A stretch of DNA of 64,000 bases, taken from NCBI GenBank assembly GCA_009763385.1, contig CM019827.1, positions 118,057,964 to 118,121,963 of the forward strand, in the 5' to 3' direction. Position numbers and translations under genes: made by a program. This DNA comes from Coix lacryma-jobi var. lacryma-jobi (taxonomy: Eukaryota; Streptophyta; Magnoliopsida; Poales; Poaceae). This document shows positions 1 through 10,986 of the stretch, piece by piece. The notes beneath the pieces are model-generated. The model made no database searches, was not told the DNA's origin, and saw only the letters and a program-made list of their open reading frames with translations. Numbering within the stretch: the stretch's first letter is position 1; every line of letters begins with the position of its first letter.

Positions 1-1
1 G

Positions 2-400
2 CTCAAAACGGACATGATACTCCGTGACTTTGCCGGTAATCCCTCTGACACTCGGGGTGCCGTGCACGTGGAACTGATGATTGGATCCAAGACGCTCATC
101 ACGACCTTCTTTGTCATTGATGGCAAGGGGGCATACAGCCTGCTTTTGGGCAGGGATTGGATCCATGCCAACTGCTGCATACCTTCGACCATGCACCAAA
201 TACTCATTCAATGGGTTGGAGATGACATCGAGATTGTCCAAGCTGACGACTCGGTGAGTGTTGCTACCATTGAGCCCACTTACTGGGAATTCGACGGAGT
301 AGATTGCTTCTCCGATCGTGTGTGGGGAGAAGGTCCTGTCAACGTCTACGGCAGGGATCAACAGCCGATCCAAGCAATCGACTCTCAAAGCTTCTTTTAG
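2..400 (+). pseudogene. G1 pol, C-terminal half of aspartic protease domain
   Basis: The frame is open from base 2. It matches residue by residue the later half of the G2 protease (35190-35585), including LLGRDWIHANCCIPSTMHQ. This is the fold-closing part of retropepsin; the active-site Asp lies upstream of the window. The frame ends in TAG at 398-400, directly followed in the same frame by the RT linker, which continues at 401. G2 also loses its frame at the corresponding point, so the protease/RT junction is broken in both copies. Protease would cut Gag-Pol inside the particle. Confidence 0.85.
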
Positions 401-1480
401 ATGGATAACCCAACCGACAACAGCGAGGGCAAACTGGGACGTGGCTTCACGTCGGCCGACAAGTTGGAAGAGGTGAATGTTGGTGACGCAAGTAAGAAGA
501 GGCCGATGTTTGTAAGTTCCAGTTTAGACCCTGATTTCAGAGTGCAATTAGTAGATCTTCTAAAAGAGTTCAAAGATTGTTTCGCTTGGGACTACACAGA
601 AATGCCCGTTAGATCGGTCCATCGTTGAGCATAAATTGCCGATCAAACCCGGGTACCGCCCATATAAACAACCTCCACGTAGGATCTACAAGGAGGAGGT
701 GTTGGCCGACGTGAAAAAGAAGTGGAAAGATTACTAGAAGCTAATTTCATTCGGCCGTGTCGATATGCGGACTGGAACTCCAATATTGTCCCGGTGTACA
801 AGAAGAACGGGAAGATGAGAGTCTGCATCGACTTCAGGAACCTCAACAAAGCCACTCCTATGGACGGTTATCCAATGCCAGTGGCCGATTTGCTAGTAGA
901 TGCTTTGGCCGGTTTTGAAATTATAAGCTTTATGGACGGCAATGCGGGTTACAACCAGATCTTCATGGCTGCAGAGGACGTGGCAAAGACCGCCTTCAGG
1001 TGCCCTGGCCATATAGGTTTGTTTGAGTGGATTGTCATGACCTTTGGTTTGAAAAATGCCGGTGCTACTTACCAGCGAGCCATGAACTACATATTTCACG
1101 AGTTGATCGGCAAAATCGTAGAGATCTACATTGATGACGTGGTGGTCAAGTCGGGAAGCAAAGAAAGACACTTAGCCGATTTAAGGAAGACCCTGGAGTG
1201 CACAAGGAAACACGGTTTAAAGATGAATCCAACCAAGTGTGCATTTGGGGTGTCGGCCGGTGAGTTTCTGGGATTCTTGGTCCACAAAAAGGCATCGAGG
1301 TTGGCAAAAAGAGCATGGAAGCAATTGATAAGGTAGTGCCGCCGACCAATCTCAAAGAACTGCAATCACTGCTCGGCAAGATCAACTTTGTCAGAAGGTT
1401 CATATCCAACTTGTCCGAGCGCATGCTACCATTCTCTCCCACTGTTGAAGCTCAAGAAAGATCAGGAGTTCGTGTGGGGT
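401..1480 (+). pseudogene. G1 pol, reverse transcriptase domain
   Basis: After a linker (GFTSADKLEEV) comes a Ty3-type RT. The fingers motif KMRVCIDFRNLNKATPMDG lies near 810-865. MTFGLKNAGATYQRAMN lies near 1036-1090. The catalytic YIDD is at 1127-1138. KCAFGVSAGEFLGFLVH follows near 1236-1285. One-base frameshifts interrupt it near 615-625 (MPVR then loss of frame), near 1285-1300, and near 1430 at the connection. Compared with G2, no domain is missing, so the lesions are point indels rather than deletions. The enzyme would copy element RNA in the cytoplasmic particle. Not functional as written. Confidence 0.9.
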
Positions 1481-2400
1481 GACGTGCAACAAAAGGCTTT
1501 CGATGAAATCAAAGAATACATGAAGGTGCCACCAGTATTGGTTCCTCCACAACTCGACAAGCCTTTCAAGTTGTACGTGGCGGCCGACGACCTAACAATA
1601 GGGTCGGCCCTCATGCAAGAATTCGAAGGAAAAGAGAGAGTCGTAGCCTATCTTAGCCGGAAGCTACTGGACCCCGAAACGAGGTATTCGGCTACGGAAA
1701 AGTTGTGCTTGTGCGTTTTCTATTCCTGTACCAAGTTTCGGCACTATCTATTGAATGCCGAATGCGTGGTAGTATCATAGTTTGATGTAATCAAGCACAT
1801 GTTATCAATGCCGATTTTAAGTGGAAGGATCGGTAAATGGGTGTTAGCTCTTTCTGAATTTTTTGCGTTTTCAATCGGCAAAGGCTGTTAAAGGCCAGAT
1901 TATGGCTGATTTCGTCACTCACCATCGTGATCCTAACGCTAACATAAACCATTGCTCCCTGGGCATTGTTTTTTGATGGATCATCGTGTAGCAAAGGTGG
2001 TGGAGTCGGGATCATGTTGATTTCTCCCAAGGGGGCACCTTTCAAATACTCTATACCGATCGAGTACCCGGTGACTAATAATCAAGCGGAGTATGAGGCA
2101 CTGCTTCGAGGATTGCGGTTGCTTGTGGACGTGAAGGCAGATGCCATGGAGATCTTCGGTGACTCGGAGTTGGTGATCAGGCAGCTGACAGGTGAGTACG
2201 AGTGCAAAAACGACACGCTGCAGGAATATCTCGAAGGTTGCCAAGAGCTCCTTAAACAGTTTCGATCAGCAACCTTGCAACATATTCCTAGGGGGCAAAA
2301 CGAAGAAGCAAACCAGTTGGCTCAGGCAGCATCCGGGTATAGGGAGAATCAAAACATTTTTGCACTTGAGGAAGAGCAAACGACCCCAGAAGATGATCAA
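1481..2400 (+). pseudogene. G1 pol, RT-linked RNase H followed by a second (archaeal-like) RNase H
   Basis: The first RNase H spans about 1481-1930: FKLYVAADDLTIGSALMQE, then VVAYLSRKLLDPETRYSATEKLCLC. It stops at 1778-1780 (TAG where G2 has AAG). A second RNase H begins near 1966 with LFFDGSSCSKGGGVGIML. NNQAEYEALLRGL supplies the Glu, and EIFGDSELVIRQL supplies the next Asp. Possession of two RNase H domains in series is diagnostic of Tat elements. A frame change around 1860-1965 separates them. RNase H degrades the RNA strand of the hybrid; the second domain is usually regarded as the active one in this lineage. Confidence 0.85.
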
Positions 2401-3689
2401 GTAATCCCAAGTGATAATCAGGCAGTTGAAGACTGGAGAGACAACATTGCCAATTACCTCAGGGACCCATCCAGAAAAGTCTCCCGAAAACTCAGGTACA
2501 AGGCTCTTAAGTTTACGCTCTTGGACAATCAATTGTACTACAAATCCATAGAGGGGGTTTTGCTTAAGTGCCTGAACCAAGACGAGGCTAGGAAACTGAT
2601 GTATGAGGTGCACGAAGGCGTATGTGGTGCACACCAGTCGGCTCACCGTATGAGATGGATAATCAGGAGGACTGGATATTTTTGGCCGACTATGCTCGAA
2701 GATTGCTTTGAATACTACAGAGGTTGTCAGGATTGCCAGCGATTCGGCAATGTGCAAAGGGCCTTAGCATCGGCCATGAATCCGATCATTAAGCCTTGGC
2801 CTTTCAGAGGATGGGGCATTGATTTGATCGGCCAGATCCACCCTCCATCTAGCAAGGGACATAAGTTTGTTCTGTTAGCCACGGATTATTTCACTAAGTG
2901 GGTTGAAGCCATCCCATTGAAGAAGGTGACGTCAGAGACATGGTGTCCTTCGTCAGGGAGCATATCATTTACCGATTCGGCATTCCTCAGTCCATCACTA
3001 CCGATCAGGGAACTCAGTTCACTTCCTCGGAGTTTTGTGACTTTGCCGAAGGGATGGGGATTAAGCTCTATAATTCCTCTCCTTATTATGCACAGGCCAA
3101 TGGACAGGCAGAAGCTTCTAACAAAATCATGATCAAGATTATTCAAAAGAAGATCGAAGAGAAGCTTAAAAGGTGGCACTTGGTACTCAACGAAGCCTTG
3201 TGGGCTTATCGAATGGCTTGTCATGGGTCGACTCGGACGTCACCATACGAGTTGGTCTATGGGCATCACGCAGTGCTACCATGGGAGTTGCAATCGGGGT
3301 CAAGACGAGTTACATTGCAGAACGATCTAGCCAAAGAAAATTATAAAGATTTAATGATGGATGAACTAGAGGATCTGCATTTGATTCGCCTCAAGGCCTT
3401 GGAAAATATTGAGAAGAACAAGATACGCGTTGCCAAATACTACAATTCGAAAGTGAGAGAAAAAGGATTCGAAGAAGGAGACTTGGTTTGGAAAATTGTC
3501 TTGCCGATCGGTACCAAAGATAAGGTATTCGGCAAATGGTCCCCTAACTGGGAAGGGCCTTTTCAAGTTCTGAGACGTGCTCCGGGTAATGCGTACATTC
3601 TAAAAACCCTCCAAGGGGAAGAGTTTGCTAGGGCGATTAATGGACGTTATCTAAAGAGATTTCATCCTAGCGTGGAGGTCGGTGCATAG
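2401..3689 (+). pseudogene. G1 pol, integrase
   Basis: The HHCC zinc domain lies about 2606-2745 (HEGVCGAHQSAHRMRW ... YRGCQDCQ). The catalytic core has Asp in WGIDLIGQIHP (near 2812), Asp in ITTDQGTQFTS (near 2998), and a region ending YYAQANGQAEASNK that carries the Glu. A C-terminal GPF-type module (WEGPFQVLRR) is near 3550. A single frameshift near 2935-2945 moves the reading from the zinc/core frame to the second core frame. The C-terminal end is FARAINGRYLKRFHPSVEVGA with stop at 3687-3689. It would insert the cDNA into chromosomes with 5-bp TSDs. No chromodomain is visible. Confidence 0.88.
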
Positions 3690-3716
3690 TGGAATCAAGA
3701 ACTAGCGGGCACCGAC

Positions 3717-3828
3717 GGCCGATACAAGGTTGTGTCGCCCTTAGCACAAAAAATGGCCGATAGAATCTATCGCCCTTAGAGCAAAAAACAGTCGGCACGG
3801 CATGTGTCGCCTTTAGCGCAAAAAACAC
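3717..3828. repeat. G1 post-integrase repeat, three imperfect units GCCGAT...TCGCC
   Basis: About 30 bases after the integrase stop come three units of 35-38 bases. Each has GCCGAT (or GTCGGC), a spacer, TGTCGCC or TATCGCC, then TTAG and an A-rich tail (GCACAAAAAA type). The middle unit can fold (CGATAgaatcTATCG). G2 has three similar units at the same place (38849-38965), so the block is a family trait. Function unknown; possibly a terminator or the RNA end of the convergent antisense gene. Confidence 0.7.
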
Positions 3829-4007
3829 AGAAATACAGGACCAAGTGCACGCGGTGCTGTGCAATCGGCTGGATAAATCAAACACTCAACAAGCACAGAA
3901 CGGGAGAACGGGTTGTAAACAACGAACACGGCAGAGTGGAGCATTGTTCATAGTGGGGGCTGTGCAAAAGGTGCAGATCAGTTACCGAACACCCTGTTGA
4001 TAACCGT
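3829..4007. other. G1 spacer between repeat block and antisense gene
   Basis: This short spacer is downstream of the stop of the minus-strand gene and after the repeat block. It includes CACGGCAGAGTGGAGC and a G-rich stretch. I see no open coding signal that matches G2. By position it should hold the 3' untranslated region and polyadenylation signals of the antisense gene. Confidence 0.4.
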
Positions 4008-4320
4008 CTACGGGTTGGTGACTGTGGTGAGGGCGTGAGCATGATCCTCGTAGGATTCCAGAAAATCGTCGATCTGTGCGACATCTTCTGGGAATGCCCC
4101 GCCGGGGAAGCCAACCGGCACCACGGAGAAGTCCTCCTCCGTGCGGACCGTCAGCGCCGATAGCCCAGCGCCACGCCGTGGTGCACGCCCTGCAAGGCGA
4201 CCTGCTCGACGCGGCCGTGCACATTGGCCATGCGCGCCTCGGCGGTGTCGCCCTGGGCGTTCACCCGATCTGCGACGACGTTCGCCGCCATCTTCAGGCG
4301 CTCCAGCTCTTCAGACAGCG
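4008..4320 (-). pseudogene. G1 antisense gene aORF2, exon 3 (C-terminal)
   Basis: Read on the minus strand, this exon starts after a good acceptor (TTCACAG, 4321-4323) with ALSEELERLKMAANVVADRV. It ends at TAG (4008-4010) after EDHAHALTTVTNP. It matches exon 3 of the G2 copy: LERLKMAANVVADRVNAQGD against LETLQEAGNEAADSVNAIGD, and VALQGVHHGVALG against IALHGVCHGAAIAL. One frameshift lies at about 4151-4165, after the GVALGY segment. The following acidic tail (EEDFSVVPVGFPGGAFPEDV) is in another frame. Helical and charged; no catalytic motif seen. Confidence 0.72.
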
Positions 4321-4401
4321 CTGTGAACGACGAATTGGAATGGATCGGTTAAAAGATCAACAAGAACGACCGAAAGCTGATCTAGGATTGGGTGTTCATA
4401 C

Positions 4402-4485
4402 CCGTGATTGCGTCGCAGAACTGCCGGCGCTGGTCCTCCCACTCCAGCTGATCGATCCCGTACTGCTTCGAGACGGCGGCCAGCT
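4402..4485 (-). pseudogene. G1 antisense gene aORF2, exon 2 (distal half, after T2)
   Basis: The minus-strand frame ELAAVSKQYGIDQLEWEDQR...DAIT ends at a donor GTATG (4401-4397), giving an 81-base intron (4321-4401). Its left part is at 17422-17631, on the far side of T2. With T2 and one CCTCC copy removed, the frame continues without a break from ...ALRDESRE into ELAAV. This continuity is direct evidence that the exon was a single reading frame when T2 landed. Confidence 0.75.
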
Positions 4486-4490
4486 CCTCC
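4486..4490. repeat. Left target-site duplication of T2 (CCTCC)
   Basis: The five bases before the T2 5' LTR equal the five after the 3' LTR (17417-17421). This defines a clean integrase-mediated insertion. Confidence 0.95.
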
Positions 4491-5248
4491 TGTTGGGGGA
4501 AAGGACCCTCGGCAGAGGCGCCGCCCGAACTGGTGGTCGAAATCAGCCCTCGCGCAACGATCTGGTGCGCTTGCGAGGTCCCTCTCCTATTGGAGACCGT
4601 CACCCTGACCCCCGGATGCGGGGACAACCCTCGTCGCTTTGTTGTACTTTTGTGCAGGTCTGAGGCGACGGTCGCACCGCAGGAAACCTTCGCTGACTCA
4701 CGACGCCACCTTCTCTAGGAGCGAAGGTCCAGGCAAGCAGCGAAGGTACAGGCAGGCAGCGAGTGTGCGCTGCACCAAAGGCAAGCGAGACCGAAGGTCC
4801 GGCGAGCACGGCCGAAGGCTAAAACCTTCGTCCTTCTCCCGGGAGGCAAGTGAAGCCGGAGGTCCGGCAAATGACGGAGGTGTGCAGGCCCAAGGGCGAG
4901 CGCAGCCGAAGGTCAGGGCCGCCGCACCTCTCCCCGAAGGTGAACAAGGGCCAGGTGGCAGCGCGCTGGAGTGTGACCGACTAGGGTTTCCGCTTCAGCT
5001 GTGTATTTACATTTTTGCCCTTCCTCCCTGCGCGGAGGCGAAGAATCTTTGCTGTACCCTTTTGTAATTTGGCCCGTGCCCCTTGGCATTCCCTATAAAT
5101 ACCAGGGGGATGAACAGTGTAAGGGGACCTGGGGGGAATTCGAGTACTTTCCATTTCCGTTTCACCTTCGCTACTTGCATCCGACGCTTGGCCACCTTCG
5201 CTCTCTCCCCTGCACAAGTGCGGAGGTTGGGCAAGTGTGTTCCCAACA
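4491..5248 (+). repeat. T2 5' LTR
   Basis: Begins TGTTGGGGGAAAGG and ends GTGTTCCCAACA, with terminal inverted TGTTGGG/CCCAACA. The matching 3' LTR is 16658-17416. It carries ten CCTTCG or CGAAGG words in 758 bases and a TATA box at 5094-5103. Confidence 0.95.
5094..5103 (+). promoter_or_regulatory. T2 LTR TATA box
   Basis: CTATAAATAC lies about 150 bases before the LTR end, as expected for the U3/R promoter. The same box is at 17259-17268 in the 3' LTR. Confidence 0.7.
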
Positions 5249-5250
5249 GT

Positions 5251-5268
5251 TTGGCGCCGTCCGTGGGA
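5251..5268 (+). promoter_or_regulatory. T2 primer-binding site
   Basis: TTGGCGCCGTCCGTGGGA starts two bases after the LTR. The TGGCGCC core is complementary to a tRNA 3' end finishing GGCGCCA. The exact tRNA (possibly Arg) should be checked against a tRNA set. Confidence 0.75.
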
Positions 5269-5283
5269 TCGGCGAAGTCTGAA

Positions 5284-7200
5284 ATGGCGGGAAACAGGAG
5301 GGCACCTTCGGCGAGGGACCAGCGCGTTGCTAGAGAGGCGGCAGCGGTGGTCCCGCCTGCTGAGGAAATTGCACAACCCTCGGGAGGAGAAAATGTCACC
5401 CCGGAACCCCAATCCCTGGGCCCCCAGGCCCGAGTGGCGACACAGCCGCACCCACACACTTCGGGAGAAGGAGAAGGGAAGAAGAAGAGGTGGGCCTCGA
5501 GGCCCTTGAAAGGCTCGAGGCTGAGCTGCAAGAGAAGAAGAGGCGCCTGGAACAGCTTGAGAGGCACAACCGACTGCGCTCAATCAGACAGAGGGCAGAC
5601 GAGGCCAGGGAGCAGCTTCGCCGCATGGAGGAGTCCCTCGCCGCGGCAGAGGCCGAAGCCGAGGGCTGGAACAATGAGGAGATACCCCCGTTGCGAGAGG
5701 GGAATGAGGAGCCAAACCAAGACAACCTTCGTCACCACCCGCCACCCCCCCACCACACCAGTACACCCAGAGCCATATCTTGTGAGACACCCAAACCTCC
5801 CGCCAACTCTACCCAGATGAGAGAGAGCAAAACCTTCCTTCGCATTCAGCGAAGGCATCAACAACACCAAATGCCATACGATCCAAAGTCACCACTCTCC
5901 CAAACACTCCAAACCCAGCCCTGGCCACCTTGCTATAATCCACAAAACCTACCTCGCTATGATGGACTTTCCGACCCTCGCCAGTTCATCATGAGCTATG
6001 AAGCAGCGGTTGCCGCAGCAGGCGGTGACGAATCAACAATGGCCAAATCCTTTGTCATCATTCTGCGAGACATCGCACAAACTTGGTACAGCAACCTTCG
6101 CCCCGGAACTGTGGATTCCTGGGCCTGCCTCAGAGACAAGCTGTGTACAAACTTCAAGGGCATCACTCCAGCCCCGTTAAACCCCATCGAGCTATTCAAC
6201 TGCAAGCAGAGGAACGCGAGCCGCTCCAAGATTACTGGCGAAGGTTCATTCAAATCAGAGCGAGGACCCCTGGGATATCTGACGAGGCTGTCATCCTCGC
6301 TGCAGTCAGTGGTTTGCGCCCAGGACCATGCTCCTCAAAATTTGCCAGAAAACCGGCAAACTCGATCGAGGAGTTGCATGAAACAATGGAAAGATACTGT
6401 AGAGCTGATATGGATTTCAGAGCAAAGTCCGACGCTCGCAGGTCTCAGCAGAGGCCACAGCCGAGGCCTCAACCGAGAGAAAGCAACCCTCGCCAAGAGC
6501 AAAGCAACGTTGGTGCGATCAACAAAGCAACAAGCTACGAACATCAAACACGGGACGCTCATCACCCGAGCAGCCAAGCCCCGCAGGCTTTGCCACCTCC
6601 GCCGAACCAGCGCTACCAGCAGCGAGATCCTGCCAAAATGTATTGCCACTTCTGCGGAATGGGAAAGGGGCACACAACAAAGCAATGCGAATGCTTCGCC
6701 AAAGGAAAAGAATTCCAGGAATCCGGGAAACCTGCCATGTCAGACCCCCGAACCATAAACCACACAAGGAAACCAAGCTTCCACCCACCAAACCCAACAT
6801 ACCACTATACCCCCATAAACTACGGCCTACCTTCGCAACAACCCCCCTACAACCACCACCCACTCTACAACCAAACCCATTATCAGCCAACCACCACCCC
6901 ACAACGCCAAAACCCACCTTACACAGTCACATACCCAGCTACCCCGCAAAACCAAATTCCAACAACCCACCAAGCCACCAGCGCTCTGCCACCACCACCG
7001 CCGATCCCCGCGTTACCAGCACCACAACCTGTGAAAGCCGAAGGCTCGAACCAAACAACCATCAACAATCCAACATCGACCTTCGGTGTCATTCTAGCTA
7101 TCACCGGAGGCTCAAACGAAGACCATGGCAACAAACGGCAGAGGAAGGAACATGCCAGACGCGTTCACCACGTGGCCGTCGAAGGACCACATAAATTCGG
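5284..7200 (+). pseudogene. gag: T2 gag
   Basis: Starts at MAGNRRAPSARDQR (5284). A coiled-coil segment follows in another frame (about 5500-5650: ALERLEAELQEKKRRLEQLERH). The retrotransposon Gag core lies about 5940-6330 (PRYDGLSDPRQFIMSYEAAV, TWYSNLRPGTVDSWACLRDKL, YWRRFIQIRARTPGI). A zinc knuckle CHFCGMGKGHTTKQC is at about 6644-6688. A long Pro/Gln/Asn/His-rich linker precedes protease. Frameshifts occur near 5495 and near 6215. Gag would form the particle and bind RNA through the knuckle. The frames are all present but not joined. Confidence 0.87.
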
Positions 7201-7690
7201 TCGCTGGTCTCACATCCCCATAACCTTCGATTCCAGTGACATGAAGCTAAGAGATTACCCTCACACAGATGCCATGGTGATCGAAACCAACCTCGCTGGG
7301 TGGACCGTCACCAAAATACTGGTCGATACTGGAAGCTCCGCTGACATCTTGTTCGCTTCAACCTTCGACAGCATGAAGCTTGACAGAAATCTTCTGCAAC
7401 CGGCCGACAACCCCCTATACGGTTTCGGTGGTCAACAAGTAAGAGCCGTCGGGAAAATTCCTCTGCCCGTAACCTTCGGCGACCAAATCAACTGCAGGAC
7501 GGAACACATAACATTCGATGTCGTCGACATGTTCTATACCATACAATGCCATTTTTGGCCGAGGGGTCACAAACGCGTTCAATGCGGTCATCCATCCCGC
7601 CTACCTATGCATGAAACTTCCCGCGCCGAAGGGTGTCGTCGCGGTATTCGGGGACCAGGACATTGCAAGGACAGCTGAAGGAACGTCGCT
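7201..7690 (+). pseudogene. T2 pol, aspartic protease
   Basis: Retropepsin fold with active site VDTGSSADILFAS (Asp codon 7324-7326), then GFGGQQVRAVGKIPLPVTFG and HITFDVVDMFY. A frameshift near 7550 moves the remainder (NAIFGRGVTNAFNAVIHPAYLCMKLP) to another frame. Active-site DTGS differs from the DGGA of the G family, consistent with a separate Tat family. Confidence 0.87.
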
Positions 7691-8790
7691 CCGGGGCAAC
7701 GCAATGTACATAATTTGTCAAAACCTCAAACCCCCGGTATCAGCGTCGAAGGCGAGGCCTGCAATGACAGAGTGAAGGCGGCGCCAAAGGACGAAACCAA
7801 ACAAGTCCAACTCTTCGAGGGTAATGGAGAAAGAAAGGTGATCATCTCAGCCAATCTAGACCCTCGATCAGAAGGCAACCTCGTCACCTTCCTCAGAGAA
7901 AATTCCGACACCTTCGCTTGGTCCGCCGAAGACCTAAAAGGAGTCAACAGATCAATGATCGAGCATAGCCTGAACATCAAGACAGGTTATCGCCCAATCA
8001 AACAAAAGCTTCGCAAGATGTCAGAAGAAAGAAAGGAGGCAGCGAAGGCTGAGGTAAAAAGGCTTCTGGACGCAGGCGTCATTCGCCCAGTCAAATACCC
8101 AACTTGGCTCTCAAATGTGGTCCTAGTCCAAAAGAAGAATAAAAATGGCGAATGTGCGTCGATTTCACTTGCTTGAACAAAGCCTGTCCGAAGGATGACT
8201 TCCCCCTCCCAAACATAAGCACCCTGGTCGACAGAGCGGCAGGCTGCCAAATGCTATCCCTCCTCGATTGCTTCTCAGGCTATCACCAAATCTGGATGAA
8301 CGAAGAAGACGAAGAAAAACAAGCTTTATCACACCCTCGGGCACTTTTTGCTTCCGAAGAATGGCAGAAGGTTTGAAAAATGCAGGCTCAACCTTCGCTC
8401 GCATGACCTCCGAAGTTTTCAAGGATGAGCATGCAGTCTCCGCCTATGTCGACGACCTAGTCGTTCAAAGCGAACTAAAGAGAACCACATTCCAGACCTA
8501 TCGAGGGTATTCAGCAACCTCCGGTACGCCGGACTGAAACTAAACCCAGAAAAATGTGTTTTCGGGGTAAGCGAAGGCAAGTTGCTAGGTTGCATCGTCG
8601 TCTCAGCCAGAGGAATCGAGGCCAACCCTGAGAAGATTGATGCCATCATGAACATGGAACCTCCGACGACCAAGAAAGCAGCTCAGCGTCTGACTGGTCG
8701 TTTGGCAGCACTTAGCAGATTCATCTCAAGATCCGCAGAGCGAGGGTTACCATTTTTCGAAACACTCAGAAGCAATGCTCCTTTCCACTG
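7691..8790 (+). pseudogene. T2 pol, reverse transcriptase
   Basis: The connector ISANLDPRSEGNLVTFLRENSDTFAW leads to the fingers (VIRPVKYPTWLSNVVLVQKKN). CVDFTCLNKACPKDDFPLPN is in a new frame (from about 8152). GLKNAGSTFARM is in a third (about 8374). Catalytic YVDD is at 8445-8456. The thumb LNPEKCVFGVSEGKLLGCIV follows in a fourth frame. Frameshifts near 8150, 8320 and 8500 break it. All motifs are present in order. Confidence 0.87.
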
Positions 8791-9640
8791 GGGCCCCCAG
8801 CAACAAAAGGCCTTCGAGGAGTTAAAAAGTATCTGACCAGCTTGACTGCATTAACCAGCCCAAGCAAGGGAGATTTATTGTTACTTTACGTCGCAGCCTC
8901 GCCTCACGCTGCAAGCGCGGTTCTCATCAAGGAGCTTCGCGCAAACGACAAGACCAGACAAGCCCCAATCTATTATGTTTCAGAAACCCTCGAGGGACCA
9001 AAGAGAAATTATTCGGAGCTTGAGAAAATAGCATACGCAGTCGTCATGGCATCAAGAAAGCTCAAACACTATTTCCAGGCTTACGAGATCCAAGTACCTT
9101 CGTCATACCCTCTCGAGAACATTTTCAAAAGCGAAGCAGTGGGGAGAATAGCAAAATGGGCAGTGGAGCTTAACAGTTATGCTATAACCTTCGTTGGTAG
9201 AACAGCGATCAAATCGCAGGTGCTGGCTGATTTCATAGCAGAATGGACACCCGACCCTCGCACCGGTGAGCTGCAGCAGGACCAGCTTTGGACCGTCTAC
9301 GTCGACGGGGCCTGGGGTGCAACCGGAGCCGGTGCCTCGGCCATCTTAATCTCGCCCTCCGGGTCGAAGCTGAGATACGCACGAAGGCTGGACTTCAAGT
9401 GCACAAACAACTCCGCTGAATATGAGGCTGTGATTCTGGCACTTTCAAGGTTGCGATCGTTATCAGTCCGAAGGGCGTTCATCAACACAGACTCTCAAGT
9501 CATTGCGGGGCACATTGAAAAGAACTACAAAGCAAAAGATCCAGAGCTTCAAAAGTACTTTCAGTATGTGCGAAGGTTAGAATCCTTTTCCTCCTCGGCA
9601 TAACAGTAAAAGCGATATCGAGGACTGAGAACAATGAAGC
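8791..9640 (+). pseudogene. T2 pol, two RNase H domains
   Basis: The first domain is 8842-9230 (LLLLYVAASPHAASAVLIKE, then PIYYVSETLEGPKRNYSELEK). The second starts near 9286 with WTVYVDGAWGATGAGAS. NNSAEYEAVILAL and AFINTDSQVIAGHIEKNY follow, supplying the D-E-D residues. A stop or frameshift separates it from RT near 8836, and another ends the frame near 9600. The duplicated RNase H places T2 in the Tat lineage. Confidence 0.86.
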
Positions 9641-10986
9641 AGATTGCTTAGCCAAAGCCGCCGCACAGCAGCTACAGCTCCCTCCGGACGTATTCTACGA
9701 GGTTTCCACTCGGTCAGCTTTCGAAGCTTCTGAAATCAGCACCAAGCTTATCAGCACAATCCAGTGCGAGGATTGGAGGGCACCTATCATGGCCTACATC
9801 AAAGGACTGCACGAGCCCAGCTCCAAAGAAGAAGAGAACAGACTAAAGCAAAGAGTGCGAGGGAGGTACAAGATTATGGATACACCTGTTCAAAGCTTCA
9901 GTAACCTCACCTTGGCTCAAGTGCGTGTCACAGTCCGAAGGTAACGACATCCTCAAACTCATCCACGAAGGTATATGTGGTTCACACAATGGCCGAGGGC
10001 ACTAGTAGGAAAGGTTTCCGGCAGGTTTCTACTGGCCAACCGCGCTGAGAGACGCCGAAACCATCGTCAAGAAGTGCGAAGGTTGTCAACTGACAGCAAA
10101 ACACCAAAACACCCCAGGGCTCCCACAACCCTCATAAGCCCAACCTGGCCCCTACAAAGGTGGGCAATGGACCTCGTGGGCCCATTACCGACGGCTCCGG
10201 GGAACCTTCGCTACGCGGTGGTAGCCGTGGAATATTTCACAAATGGACCGAAACAAGACCGCTGTCCTCCATAAACATCCTCGCAGTTAAAAAGGGTTTT
10301 TTCTGGCAGCAGATAGTTTGTCGCTTCGGAGTCCCCCAACATCTAACCGTCGACAACGGCACCCAGTTTGACAGCGAGGTTTTCAAGAATTCTGTGCACA
10401 AATCGGAACAATCCTATGCTTCGCCTCAGTCCGACACCCGCAGTCCACGGCCTAGTCGAAAGGGCCAACGCAACAATCTTCCCATCCATATCCAAAAATT
10501 GCAAGGCAGACCCAAAGGCAAATGGGCAGACGAGCTAACTGCAGTCACCTGGTCTCACAATACCTCCGAATGCAGAGCAACCAAGTTCACACCCTTCAAA
10601 CTTTGTTCGGCGAAGAAGCCGTGTTACCAGAGGAGCTAAGATTCATCTCACCAGAGAACACCCTCGCAAGTGATGAGCCAGCCATACTAACCGACAAGGA
10701 CTTGCTAGAAGAAACAAGATGCAGCGCAGTTCACAAACCTGCGCAAATCAGGAAGAGACCAGAAGTGGGAGAGATAAAAGGTCAGAATCAAGAACCTGCA
10801 GAAGGGTGACCTCGTCCTCATCCGAAAACAAAACGCCAGCATGGCCGGAAAGTCCAGCCTAAGTGGACAGGCCCGTTCCTGATCGCAGAATGCAATCGCC
10901 CAGGCTCTTTCCACCTCTCCGACAGCGAAGGTAATATCCTACCACACACCTGGAACATCGACGACCTTCGCAAATTCTACCCATAG
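9641..10986 (+). pseudogene. T2 pol, integrase
   Basis: The zinc domain is split over frames near 9950-10090 (LIHEGICGSHNG, FYWPTALRDAETIVKKCEGCQ). The core has WAMDLVGPLP (about 10155) and LTVDNGTQFDSEVF (about 10343). The C-terminal part reads KGDLVLIRKQNAS, WTGPFLIAECNRPGSFHLSD and ends NIDDLRKFYP with TAG at 10984-10986. At least six frameshifts or stops are visible, the densest damage in the element. Confidence 0.82.
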
